Source: Pseudomonas sp. GCEP-101 (lineage in GTDB: Bacteria > Pseudomonadota > Gammaproteobacteria > Pseudomonadales > Pseudomonadaceae). Taken from it: a DNA stretch of 64,000 nt. This document shows positions 40,129 through 48,580 of this stretch, in pieces. The notes under the pieces were generated by a model that did no database searches, was not told the DNA's origin, and was given only the letters and a program-made list of their open reading frames with translations. A program made the translations under genes and the position numbers. Each line of letters begins with the position of its first letter. The first letter of the stretch is position 1. The stretch spans positions 3,666,965 through 3,730,964 of the forward strand of contig NZ_CP104011.1 in NCBI RefSeq assembly GCF_025133575.1, read 5' to 3'.

Positions 40129-41013
40129 TCAGCCGTAGCGGGTCACTTCGAGGAAGGCCACGCAATGGCCCTGGTCGTGGAAGACCCGCGCGCTGCCGAT
40201 GTCGTTGTAGGGGATGCCCAGCAGCAGGTCGAGCAGGCCGGCGTCGCTGCGGTAATGCGGGCGCCAGTCCAGCAGGCCTTCGAGGTAGCCGATGTCCGGC
40301 ACGTCGGGGAGGAAGTTGCCCATCAGCAGGCGACCGCCGGGCAACAGGCGGGCGAACAGGTTGCGGGTCAGGTCGCGGGCGTCGTGGTCGTCCAGCACCT
40401 CGTACAGCCCCGGTGAATAGATCAGGTCGAAATGGCGCAGGTCCTGGCGGCCGTAGAACAGCTCGTCGAGCGTGCATTGCTGGGTCTGGACACCGAGGGC
40501 GGCATAGCTGGCCTCGACGGTCTGCAGGCACAGCGCCTGCGCGTCCAGCGCGGTGAACTGGCGGAACTGGCCATGGCGCAGCGAGCGCGCCAGCTCGACC
40601 TCGCGCAGGTGCCCGCAGCCCACGCAGAGAATGCGCGCCTGGCCGTTGAGCTGGTCGCAGCAGCGGTCGATCTCCCGCGCCAGCAACTGGCGGCGCGAGC
40701 GCAGCGCGCGGGAGGCGGGAGCGGAGCTGGCATAGCGGAACAGCTCTTCCGTGGGGCCGTCGGGCAGCAACGAGCGCAAGGTGCTGTCGATGCCGTAGAG
40801 GTAGTCCATCAGCACGGCGTTGCCGGCGCCTTCCCCCATCGGCCGTTCGCGACGCCGGGGGAAGGGCAATACGCGGGGGACTTCCGTTGGCGGCGTGCCG
40901 CCCGTGGCGAGCGAGAGCAGGTTGCTTTCTTCATCCTTGAGATGACGCAACTGCTGTTCCAGCTGCTCGATGGCCTCGGAGAGTGACCCCGGATGCTGAT
41001 TGCGATCGTCCAT
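40129..41013 (-). CDS. Class I SAM-dependent methyltransferase
   Basis: The 294-residue protein starts with a coiled-coil-prone helix (SEAIEQLEQQLRHLKDEE), then a Rossmann-type methyltransferase core with motif I ILCVGCGHLREVELA and post-core motifs FDLIYSPGLYEVLDD and LLPGGRLLMGNFLPD. This resembles extracellular-factor (Xanthomonas-type) or class I small-molecule methyltransferases; the substrate is not identifiable. It is convergent with the ABC exporter, the two stop codons touching at 40128/40129 with no terminator between. Confidence 0.82.
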   Translation of the reverse strand: MDDRNQHPGSLSEAIEQLEQQLRHLKDEESNLLSLATGGTPPTEVPRVLPFPRRRERPMGEGAGNAVLMDYLYGIDSTLRSLLPDGPTEELFRYASSAPASRALRSRRQLLAREIDRCCDQLNGQARILCVGCGHLREVELARSLRHGQFRQFTALDAQALCLQTVEASYAALGVQTQQCTLDELFYGRQDLRHFDLIYSPGLYEVLDDHDARDLTRNLFARLLPGGRLLMGNFLPDVPDIGYLEGLLDWRPHYRSDAGLLDLLLGIPYNDIGSARVFHDQGHCVAFLEVTRYG

Positions 41014-41437
41014 TGCCGTCCGCCTGGGATATCCGCTGGGTTAGAAGAAGGCGCCACCGGTCCTGGCCGGTGATTCGTTCAACAGCGGTGCCGCCGCCGG
41101 TCGTGCAGCCTTGTCGGTCACTCGCAAACGTGCCGCTGCACTGTGCAGATTGCACGATCGTCTGAGGTATGGCACATGGCCTCCGCTGTCGCAAGGCCAC
41201 TAATCGGCCGCGTCCGAACGACCTGGGCTGGGGCGATGAAAGGCATTTCCCGCAGCCAAAAAGCATTTTTCCGCCAGACGGCGTCTTCCCCGGGGGCCAG
41301 GGCCCTACGCGGAGGTTGGAGGATTTCCCGCGATCGGCTAGAAGTTAAAGAAGGGGCGGCCTGACAGAAAAGTCCCAAGGTGAGCCTTCACCGCACCCCA
41401 TGGCCTGCCAGACTTTCAAAGAAGGAAACCGAATCGG
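41014..41437. promoter_or_regulatory. Divergent intergenic region, methyltransferase/rbdA
   Basis: In these 424 bp no gene is supported. A short dyad TGCAC-T-GTGCA overlaps GTGCA-GAT-TGCAC at about 41131-41153. A homopurine RBS-like AAGGAAAC at 41423-41430 precedes rbdA. The promoters of both genes must lie here, but no clear -35/-10 pair could be chosen. Confidence 0.4.
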
Positions 41438-43900
41438 GTGATGGATGCAATGGGGCTCTTGCCGACCCGGCGGACGACGCGTCTGCTCAAGCTGGTCTGG
41501 CCATTCATGGTCGTGGTCCTGCTGCAGACGCTTATCGGCAGCGGCAGTTTCCTCATTCTGTCGGGCGTGCGTGCCTATGTCGGCGGCGAGAGCCTCTGGT
41601 CCAAGGGGCAGAAGGACGCCATCCATTACCTGCAGCTCTACGGCCAGAGCCATGACCCGGCGGATTACGAGCGTTACCGCACCGCCATCGCCATTCCCCA
41701 GGGCGACCGCACCTTCCGTGCCGCCCTCGATCTCAGCCGACCCGACGTGGAGCTGGCCCGCGCCGGCGCGCTGCAGGGCGGCATCCATCCCGATGACGTC
41801 GACGTGCTGATCTGGCTGTACCGTTACTTCCACGAATTCAGTTACTTCGACCAGGCCGTGAAGATGTGGATCATCGGCGACGCCTACCTCGACCAGCTAG
41901 AGCAACTGTCCGACGAGATGAGCGCCAAGATCCGCGCCAACGATGTGCGGCCCGGTGACCTGAGCTACTGGAACAGCCGGATCCAGGCGATCAACGATGG
42001 CGTCACCCCCGCCGCCATGGCCTTCTCCGCCGCGCTGGGGCAGGGCTCGCGGCTGATCATGTGGGTGCTGCTGCTGGCCAACGGCGCCACCGGCCTGGCG
42101 CTGATCCTCCTGGCGGTCTGGCGCACGCGCATCCTGTTGCGCCAGCAGCGCGCCTTCGAAAGCGCCCTGGATACCGAGAAGGAGCGCGCGCAGACCACCC
42201 TGGCGGCCATCGGCGACGGCGTGGTGACCCTCGACGAGTACGAGTGCATCGCCTACTTCAACCCGGCGGCGGAGCGCCTGATCGGCTGGGACAACTCCAT
42301 GGCCGTCGGCCTGCCGCTGCGCTCGCTGCTGCGGGTATTCGACGAGAGTACCCACGTCGAGGGGCTGCCGCTGGTGGGGCAGATCCTGCGCGGCGAGGTG
42401 GACGGCGGCAGCGAAACCAGCAAGCTGATCCAGCGCCTGGACGGCACCAGCGTGGCGGTCACCCTGGTCGCCACGCCCATCCATGCCGAGGGGCGCGTCG
42501 TGGGCGTGGTGCTGGTGCTGCACGACATGACCCGCGAGCGGCAGTACATGGCCAGCCTGTCCTGGCAGGCGACCCACGACGCGCTGACCGGCCTGACTAA
42601 CCGCCGCGAGTTCGAATTCCGCCTCAAGCAGGCGCTGGAAAGTTCGGCGGACTCCCGCGACCAGCATTCGCTGATGTACCTGGACCTGGACCAGTTCAAG
42701 CTGGTCAACGACACCTGCGGCCACGCCGCTGGCGACGAGCTGCTGCGCCAGGTCTGCTCCGTGCTGCAGCAGTGCCTGCGCGACGGCGACACCCTGGCGC
42801 GGCTGGGCGGCGACGAGTTCGGCATTCTCCTCGAACACTGCCCGGCGGACCTGGCGGTGCAGATCGCCGAGCGCGTCCGCCTGACCGTGCAGGCGCTGCA
42901 CTTCATGTGGGAGGGCCGCGGCTTCAACATCACCGTGAGTATCGGCGTGGTGCACATCTCCACCATGCTGGTCTCGGTGGAGGAGGCGCTGCGCTGCGCC
43001 GACATGGCCTGCTACATGGCCAAGGAAAAAGGCCGCAACCGCGCCCAGGTGTTCCGCCCGGATGATACCGAGCTGTCCAACCGGGTCGGCGAGATGGCCT
43101 GGGTGCAGCGCATCCGCCTGGCGCTGGAGGAGGAGCGTTTCTGCCTCTTCGCTCAGCCGATCTACCCGGTGGACGAGCGGGTGAGGGAGGGGGCCCACGT
43201 CGAGTTGCTGCTGCGCCTGAACGACGAGTGCGGCCGGCTGGTGGCGCCGATCAACTTCATCCCCGCCGCCGAGCGCTACGGCCTGATGCCGGAAATCGAC
43301 CGCTGGGTGGTCGAGAACGCCTTCAGGATCCTCGCCGAGCGCAATGCCGATGGCGGTTTCGAGCCGATCCAGACCTGTGCGATCAACTTGTCCGGCGCGA
43401 CCATCGGCGACGACACCTTCCTCGACTTCCTGCGCGAGGTGCAGCCGCGCCATGGCATCGAGCCGGCCAGCGTGTGCTTCGAGATCACCGAGACCAGCGC
43501 CATCGCCAACCTGGTCAACGCCACGCGCTTCATCCAGGAGCTCAAGGCGCTGGGCTACCGCTTCTCGCTGGACGATTTCTGCGCCGGCATGTCCTCCTTC
43601 GTCTACCTCAAGCACCTGCCGGTGGACTACCTGAAGATCGACGGCAGCTTCATCAAGGACATGCTCGAAGACCCCATCGACCGCGCCATGGTCCAGGTGA
43701 TCAACCAGATCGGCCACGTGATGGGCAAACGCACGGTGGCGGAGTTCGTCGAAACCCAGGAAATCCTCGAAGTGCTGCGGGAAATCGGCATCGACTACGC
43801 CCAGGGGTACGGGCTGGCGAGGCCGCAACCTTTCAATCGGAGCTTCCTGCGTGAGACGCACGTCGCAGCTGTAGCATCCGACACAACCTCCGGACGGTGA
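41438..43900 (+). CDS. rbdA: RbdA-like c-di-GMP enzyme (PAS-GGDEF-EAL)
   Basis: The 820-residue inner-membrane protein has helices at about 16-42 and 206-230 bounding a periplasmic sensor, PAS at about 250-365, GGDEF at about 375-545 and EAL at about 565-805. The cyclase site is canonical (RLGGDEF at 455-461) with an inhibitory-site RDGD five residues before it. The phosphodiesterase signature reads ELL (E589), with NLSG, FEITET, SLDDF and LKIDGSF retained, so catalysis is plausible. RbdA in P. aeruginosa is a phosphodiesterase that promotes biofilm dispersal. The start may be GTG 41438 or ATG 41441. Confidence 0.88.
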   Translation: MMDAMGLLPTRRTTRLLKLVWPFMVVVLLQTLIGSGSFLILSGVRAYVGGESLWSKGQKDAIHYLQLYGQSHDPADYERYRTAIAIPQGDRTFRAALDLSRPDVELARAGALQGGIHPDDVDVLIWLYRYFHEFSYFDQAVKMWIIGDAYLDQLEQLSDEMSAKIRANDVRPGDLSYWNSRIQAINDGVTPAAMAFSAALGQGSRLIMWVLLLANGATGLALILLAVWRTRILLRQQRAFESALDTEKERAQTTLAAIGDGVVTLDEYECIAYFNPAAERLIGWDNSMAVGLPLRSLLRVFDESTHVEGLPLVGQILRGEVDGGSETSKLIQRLDGTSVAVTLVATPIHAEGRVVGVVLVLHDMTRERQYMASLSWQATHDALTGLTNRREFEFRLKQALESSADSRDQHSLMYLDLDQFKLVNDTCGHAAGDELLRQVCSVLQQCLRDGDTLARLGGDEFGILLEHCPADLAVQIAERVRLTVQALHFMWEGRGFNITVSIGVVHISTMLVSVEEALRCADMACYMAKEKGRNRAQVFRPDDTELSNRVGEMAWVQRIRLALEEERFCLFAQPIYPVDERVREGAHVELLLRLNDECGRLVAPINFIPAAERYGLMPEIDRWVVENAFRILAERNADGGFEPIQTCAINLSGATIGDDTFLDFLREVQPRHGIEPASVCFEITETSAIANLVNATRFIQELKALGYRFSLDDFCAGMSSFVYLKHLPVDYLKIDGSFIKDMLEDPIDRAMVQVINQIGHVMGKRTVAEFVETQEILEVLREIGIDYAQGYGLARPQPFNRSFLRETHVAAVASDTTSGR

Positions 43901-43976
43901 CGCGCCGCCCGGAGAGGACTAACCTGAGGCCTGATTTACCGGTGCTTGCATGGATCGACCAGCAACGGAGCCTTGG

Positions 43977-44765
43977 ATGAACGACACCTTTGTTCGCAGT
44001 GGGCCGCTCAAGGAGCTTTCCAGCTATCCGCTCTGGGCCCAGCGCCTGGTGCAGGAGTGCGAATCCAGCCGCCTGGCGGTGGTCGAGCACCCGTTCTACG
44101 CCCGCATGCGCGACGGCCAGCTGAGCCGCCAGACCCTGCGCGCCTTCCTCATCGGCGGTTGGCAGGTGGTGGAGCAGTTCCCCCTGTACATGTCCCACAA
44201 CCTGCTCAAGACGCGCTTTGGCCGCAGCCCCGGCGAAGACATGGCGCGGCGCTGGCTGATGCGCAATATCCGCGTCGAGCTCAACCATGCCGACTACTGG
44301 GTACGCTGGGCCGAGGCCTACGGCGTGACCCTCGCCGAGCTGAAGGCCCAGCTGGTGCCCGCCGAACTGCACGCCCTCGGCCACTGGTGCTGGCACAGCT
44401 GCGCCACCGAAGAGCTGGCGCTGGCCATGGCGGCCACCAACTACGCCATCGAAGGCGCCACCGGCGACTGGTCGGCGCTGGTCTGCTCCACCGATACCTA
44501 CGAACGCACCCTGCCGGCCGGCGCCCGCAAGGACGCCATGCGCTGGCTGAAGATGCACGCCCGCTACGACGACGATCACCCCTGGGAAGCCCTGGAGATC
44601 ATTTGCACCCTCTGCGGCCCGCAACTCCCCATGCCGCGCTGCCTGGCGCTGCGCGAGGCGATCTGCAAGAGCTATGGCTACATGCGCATGTTCCTCGACC
44701 AGTGCCTGGCGCTGGAGCAGGCCCAGGGCGACGTGCGGCGTGGGCCGATGCAGGTGGTGGGGTAG
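43977..44765 (+). CDS. Haem-oxygenase-fold iron-containing redox enzyme (TenA/PqqC-like)
   Basis: The 262-residue all-helical protein has acidic/histidine motifs spaced as in haem-oxygenase-like diiron proteins: RVELNHADYW (Glu101, His104), NYAIEG (Glu160) and DDDHPWEALE (His201, Glu204). It is sometimes annotated as a TenA-type regulator, but no DNA-binding domain is visible. The start MNDTFVRSG is preferred; an in-frame ATG 27 bp upstream has no better RBS. It follows rbdA by 76 bp, the order also recalled for PA0861-PA0862. The reaction is unknown. Confidence 0.78.
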   Translation: MNDTFVRSGPLKELSSYPLWAQRLVQECESSRLAVVEHPFYARMRDGQLSRQTLRAFLIGGWQVVEQFPLYMSHNLLKTRFGRSPGEDMARRWLMRNIRVELNHADYWVRWAEAYGVTLAELKAQLVPAELHALGHWCWHSCATEELALAMAATNYAIEGATGDWSALVCSTDTYERTLPAGARKDAMRWLKMHARYDDDHPWEALEIICTLCGPQLPMPRCLALREAICKSYGYMRMFLDQCLALEQAQGDVRRGPMQVVG

Positions 44766-44807
44766 GGCGGGGCGAGGTATCGCCTGTTCATCGGCGCGAG
44801 GCGTTGC

Positions 44808-44962
44808 CCTCTCCCCAACCCTCTCCCTGAAGGGAGAGGGGGCAGATCGGCGTGAGGACTCTGCCGCTCGCTGGAGCACCGTGCAGTGATATCAGGATGA
44901 CGATGCCGTCGCCGGCTGGCGCGGACGGCCCCCTCTCCCTCGGCAGAGGGCTGGGGTGAGAG
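44808..44962. repeat. Composite inverted-repeat element
   Basis: CCCTCTCCCC arms and GGGAGAGGG hairpins at 44808-44840 and about 44930-44962 flank a core with CACCGTGCAGTGATATCAGG and GTCGCCGGCTGGC, resembling the cores at 29606-29734 and 54138-54257. Confidence 0.65.
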
Positions 44963-44989
44963 GGCTCTCCCAGGACCCGGTAATCACCC

Positions 44990-45946
44990 TCACGGCACGA
45001 GAATGATCTTCTCGCTGCTGCCCTCGTTGATCTCGTGATAACGCAGCACGCCCTCGCTCAGCGGCACTTCGCGCAGGCCGGTGGGCAGGGGCAGTCGGCC
45101 ATCGTCGAACCACTGGCCGAACTGGCGCAGCATCGCGGCGCAGGCGACCGTGTCGTAAAGCAGCGAATTCACCCCCACCACCGAACCGCCACGCCGGTAC
45201 AGCGCCAGGGCCGGCAGTTGCACGTGGCCGTCCACCGGCGCGGCGATGATGGCGATGCGGCCGAAGGTGGCCAGTGCCGAGACCGCCGCGGGCAGCCAGA
45301 AACCGGTGGTGTCGAAGATCACCTCGGCGCCGCCGGGGAAGTGTTCCTCCACCTGCGCGGCCAGGGTTTCCGCCGTACCCAGCAGAATGCTCGGCACGCC
45401 CTGGGAGTGCAGTTCGACCTGTGACTCGGCGCGCCGCACCGCCCCCAGCACCTGCGCGCCTCGTGCCTTGGCCAGGGAAATGGCCGCTGCGCCGACGGCG
45501 CCGGAGCCGATCACCAGCAGGCGCGTGCCGGCGCCCACCTGGCTGCGCTCCAGGGCGTCCCAGGCGGTGGTGAAGGGCACCCCGCAGCTGGCGGCCTGGG
45601 CGAAGCTCATGCGCTCGGGCATCAGCGCCACGCCACCCGCCGGCACGCTCAACAATTGCGCGTGGCTGCCGTTGCGGGTGAACCCCAGGGCCTTGCCGGT
45701 GCCCCAGACCGACTTGCCGAGGAGCTCGGCCGGGCCTTTCACGACAGTGCCGGCGAAGTCGCGACCGGGCACCCGGGGCAGGGTGGTGTAGGGGAAGCGG
45801 CCGAGAACGTTCTTCACGTCGCTGGGGTTCAGGCCAGCGGCGTGGACTTCCACCAGCACCTCGTCGGCGGCGGGCACCGGGTCGGCAATGTCGGTGAAGC
45901 TCAGGGCGGCGAGGTCGCCGGTGCGATCGAATTGCAGGGCTTTCAT
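44990..45946 (-). CDS. Zinc-type alcohol dehydrogenase / quinone oxidoreductase family protein
   Basis: The 318-residue MDR-superfamily protein has a GroES-like N-domain (EVLVEVHAAGLNPSDVKNVLG, VPGRDFAGTVV) and a Rossmann domain with the cofactor loop LLVIGSGAVGAAAISLAKARGA. Structural-zinc cysteines are absent, pointing to the QOR branch using NADPH. The start MKALQFDRTG is the family N-terminus; RBS-like CAAGGACCCGAGCC precedes it. It lies 32 bp after the XapX gene and is probably co-transcribed. The substrate is unknown. Confidence 0.83.
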   Translation of the reverse strand: MKALQFDRTGDLAALSFTDIADPVPAADEVLVEVHAAGLNPSDVKNVLGRFPYTTLPRVPGRDFAGTVVKGPAELLGKSVWGTGKALGFTRNGSHAQLLSVPAGGVALMPERMSFAQAASCGVPFTTAWDALERSQVGAGTRLLVIGSGAVGAAAISLAKARGAQVLGAVRRAESQVELHSQGVPSILLGTAETLAAQVEEHFPGGAEVIFDTTGFWLPAAVSALATFGRIAIIAAPVDGHVQLPALALYRRGGSVVGVNSLLYDTVACAAMLRQFGQWFDDGRLPLPTGLREVPLSEGVLRYHEINEGSSEKIILVP

Positions 45947-45978
45947 GGCTCGGGTCCTTGGCAATCGGAAGGGATAGG

Positions 45979-46140
45979 TCAGTGAATCCAGCGGCTCAGC
46001 AGCGGTAGGGCGTTCTCGCCGATCTGCATGCCGAGCAGGCCGACCAGCGCCACCAGCGGCGGCGCCGGCGAGCGGAAGTCGAGGAAGTGGTAGGCGAGGC
46101 CGACGGCGATGCCGATGGCCAGGGATATCAGGTAACTCAT
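45979..46140 (-). CDS. XapX domain microprotein
   Basis: This protein of 53 residues has two hydrophobic helices (ISLAIGIAVGLAYHF and PPLVALVGLLGMQIGE). The wording FRSPAPPLVALVGLLGMQIGE-type is diagnostic of the XapX domain, a short membrane module of unknown function found alone or in oxidoreductase operons. RBS GGAGGACAGC sits directly before the ATG. It precedes the dehydrogenase gene in what looks like a two-gene operon. Confidence 0.85.
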   Translation of the reverse strand: MSYLISLAIGIAVGLAYHFLDFRSPAPPLVALVGLLGMQIGENALPLLSRWIH

Positions 46141-46287
46141 GCTGTCCTCCGCGGATGGGGCCGGCGGCCGGCGGGAATGGAGCCAGTCTAGGAGCCGCGC
46201 CAGGGCGCCGCCGGTCATTGGCTTCGGAATATCGGACAGATGCTGAGCGGGGTATTGGATGAGCGTGCCGGCAGCCAGCGCTCCTCT

Positions 46288-46777
46288 GTAGGAGCGGGCC
46301 ATGCCCGCGATCCGCCGGCAGGGCCGGCGCCCTGTTCTTGCTCGGATGTTAATCCTGTTTGGCTGCTTCGACTTGGGGGTTCCTGCGCCGCTCAGGTGTA
46401 CGCGCAGGCTCTGTGTTTCGCCCCCTCGGGCGAGTTACTTTGGCAATCGCCCCAAAGTAACCAAAGGTCTTGCCCCGGACATCCGGTTTTTCGCCTAGGC
46501 GAAAAATTCCCTCGCTCCAGCGAAGTTTCAGGGGCGCGCCGCGACGGGCCATCCCTGGCCCATCGCGGCTCTCGCGGCATCCATGCCGCTCAACCCCTTA
46601 AACTCCGCTTCCACTCGGCCTCCTGAACGGGGCCGTTCGGAGTGCGCGGATATTGCTCTGGAAGTCGTCAAAAGCCGGAGCGGCTGGCGATGGCCTTTGG
46701 CAGGAGTGGACCTTGTCCGCGAAGTTCTCCGCGCGGAAGTCGTGATTACCGGTGGACGCCGAACGGTTGCGCCCCTT
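46288..46777. repeat. Structured 490-bp repeat, copy 1
   Basis: The unit starts in a REP core (TAGGAGCGGGCCATGCCCGC) and contains at least five hairpins: CGCCC/GGGCG at 46419-46432; GTTACTTTGG/CCAAAGTAAC at 46434-46461; TTTTTCGCC/GGCGAAAAA at 46487-46506; a two-part stem with GGGCCA/TGGCCC at 46539-46568; GCGGCAT/ATGCCGC at 46574-46589. Both strands are open in places, but no start with an RBS or recognisable protein is seen. It lies in the gap 46141-47509, which contains no supported gene. Confidence 0.85.
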
Positions 46778-47267
46778 GTAGGAGCGGGCCATGCCCGCGA
46801 TCCGCCGGCAGGGCCGGCGCCCTGTTCTTGCTCGGATGTTGATCCTGTTTGGCTGCTTCGACTTGGGGGTTCCTGCGCCGCTCAGGTGTACGCCCAGGCT
46901 CTGTGTTTCGCCCCCTCGGGCGAGTCACTTTGGCAAACGACCCAAAGTGGGCAAAGGTCTTGCCCCGAACATCCGGTTTTTCGCCTGGGCGAAAAATTCC
47001 CTCGCTCCAGCGAAGTTTCAGGGGCACGCGCTGACGGGCCATCCCTGGCCCGACAGCGCTTTCGCGGCATCCATGCCGCTCAACCCCTTAAACTCCGCTT
47101 CCACTCGGCCTCCTGAACGGGGCTGTTCGGAGTGCGCGGATATTGCTCAGGAAGTCGTCAAAAGCCGGAGCGGCTGGCGATGGCCTTTGGCAGGAGCGGA
47201 CCTTGTCCGCGAAGTTCTCCGCGCGGAAGTCGTGATTACCGGTGGACGCCGAACGGCTGCGCCTCTT
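46778..47267. repeat. Structured 490-bp repeat, copy 2
   Basis: A direct tandem copy with exactly 490-bp shift from copy 1. The differences cluster in hairpin arms and often preserve pairing: the outer stem CCGCGA/TCGCGG of copy 1 is GCGCTG/CAGCGC here (47028-47033 with 47054-47059). Confidence 0.88.
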
Positions 47268-47506
47268 GTAGGAGCGGGCCATGCCCGCGAAGTTCTCCGC
47301 AGCGGAAGTCGTGATTACCGGTGGACGCCGAACGGTTGCGCCCCTTGTAGGAGCGGGCCATGCCCGCGATCGCGCGCATGGCGCGCTCCTACAGGTCGGC
47401 GCCGGCATTGTTAGTTGCGTAGGAGCGGACTCTGTCCGCGATGCTGTGGTGGGAAACCACCGGCCCTGCCGGCGGATCGCGGGCATGGCCCGCTCCTACA
47501 GGGAGC
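47268..47506. repeat. Truncated third copy and flanking REPs
   Basis: After the REP core the sequence jumps straight to the last 60 bp of the unit (GAAGTTCTCCGC, then the GTCGTGATTACCGGTGGACG tail) up to 47346, so the middle of a third unit is missing. REP pairs follow at 47347-47394 and 47419-47501. Confidence 0.8.
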
Positions 47507-47509
47507 GCT

Positions 47510-48277
47510 CTACCGCCCGCAATACTCCGACGGCGCCACGCCCAGCTCCCTCCGGAACATCTCGCTGAAACTCCCCGGCTGGTACCCCAGCCCATGGGCG
47601 ATCTGGCTCACCGCGATGCCTTCGTTGAGCTGCGCCACCGCCGTGGCCAGTTGCACCTGCCTGCGCCACTGGGCGAAACCCATGCCCAGGCTGCGCTGGA
47701 AGAGGCGGGCGAGGGTGCGCACGCTGGCGCCCGCGTCGGCGGCGTGCTGCTCGAAGGAAATGGCCTGGCTCGGCTCGGCCATCACCGCCAGGCACAGGTT
47801 GAGCAGGCGGCGGTCGGAGTCGTCCGGCAGCGGCACGCGCAACAGCAGGCTGCGGGCGCGTTGCAGCTCCAGCACGGCCAGTTGCGACAGCGCCTGGTAG
47901 TAATCGGTGTCCGGCTCGCGCTCGTGCTCTACCAGCCTGACGATCAGCTCGCGCAACAATCCGCCCACCTCGAACGCCTGCACCTGCTCGCCGAGGGCGT
48001 CCGCCGTTCCCGGCCGCAGGTAGATATTGCGCATCTGCAACTCGCTGACCACGCGGATGCCGTGGGGCACCTGCGGCGGCAGCCAGACGGCGCGGTTGGG
48101 CGGTACCAGCAGCGCCTCGGAGGGCGTCTCCAGCCACATCACCCCCGACATGGCGTAGAGCACCTGCCCCCAGTCATGGGAGTGCGGCTCGATGTGCAGG
48201 CCGCGCGGGTAGCTGCGGGCCAGGGCACGCAGGGAAGCCGGGGTGGCGTCGAAATCGGGAGGAGCGGCACGGGCCAT
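47510..48277 (-). CDS. AraC-family transcriptional regulator with cupin N-domain
   Basis: The 255-residue protein has an N-terminal cupin/AraC-type ligand domain (HIEPHSHDWGQVLYAMSG, PPNRAVWLPPQVPHGI) and a C-terminal double helix-turn-helix with GASVRTLARLFQRSLGMGF and IAHGLGYQPGSFSEMFRR. It is divergent from hpd; the same pairing is recalled in P. aeruginosa (PA0864-PA0865). It may control its own export or catabolic target, but no inducer can be read. The stop lies just after a REP pair. Confidence 0.87.
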   Translation of the reverse strand: MARAAPPDFDATPASLRALARSYPRGLHIEPHSHDWGQVLYAMSGVMWLETPSEALLVPPNRAVWLPPQVPHGIRVVSELQMRNIYLRPGTADALGEQVQAFEVGGLLRELIVRLVEHEREPDTDYYQALSQLAVLELQRARSLLLRVPLPDDSDRRLLNLCLAVMAEPSQAISFEQHAADAGASVRTLARLFQRSLGMGFAQWRRQVQLATAVAQLNEGIAVSQIAHGLGYQPGSFSEMFRRELGVAPSEYCGR

Positions 48278-48374
48278 GGGGACAATCGGGCAGGGGCGAT
48301 GAGCCGCATGGTAGCCGCCGCGGGGGCCCGTGACGAGTGCGTGACATCCGCACTGGCAGCCTGGCGCACCAGGC

Positions 48375-48392
48375 TGTCACGAAATGTTTACG
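48375..48392. promoter_or_regulatory. Candidate PhhR box upstream of hpd
   Basis: TGTCAC-GAAATG-TTTACG, 189 bp before the hpd start in the 303-bp AraC/hpd intergenic region, resembles the TyrR consensus TGTAAA-N6-TTTACA (9 of 12) and the phhR-proximal site (11 of 12). The rest of the gap shows no gene. Confidence 0.6.
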
Positions 48393-48580
48393 CTGCGGCG
48401 GCATGCCGCACGGGGCTTTTGGCCGCGTAAGGATTTCTTGCCGGGCCCAGCCTCCCGGCGTGTGGCAATCGCCCGGCACCCCGCTTGTTCCAATGCCCGC
48501 CGACAGTTGAGATGAAGGCATTCCAGACGCCTGGACGGCCCCCGCGCCGAGCCAGCCGATAACGACAACGAGGAGGCCGG

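Noticed and set aside
41170..41200. TGGCAC motif upstream of rbdA as a -24 element
   Set aside because: No GC dinucleotide at the correct -12 spacing follows.
41897..43861. 654-codon minus-strand frame opposite rbdA
   Set aside because: It is a shadow of the GGDEF/EAL gene; composition is biased and no RBS or family feature is present.
46746..47042. Minus-strand frame in the repeat (LKLRWSEGIF, KVTRPRGRN words), also present in copy 1
   Set aside because: Such frames are familiar from repeats in many genomes. The changes between copies preserve stems more than residues, and no start signal is seen.
46791..47414. 207-codon plus-strand frame through the 490-bp repeat
   Set aside because: It begins in a REP core, crosses a repeat junction and reads REP translations (GAGHAR, SGPCPRS). 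No RBS or conserved domain was seen, and hairpin conservation explains the sequence better.
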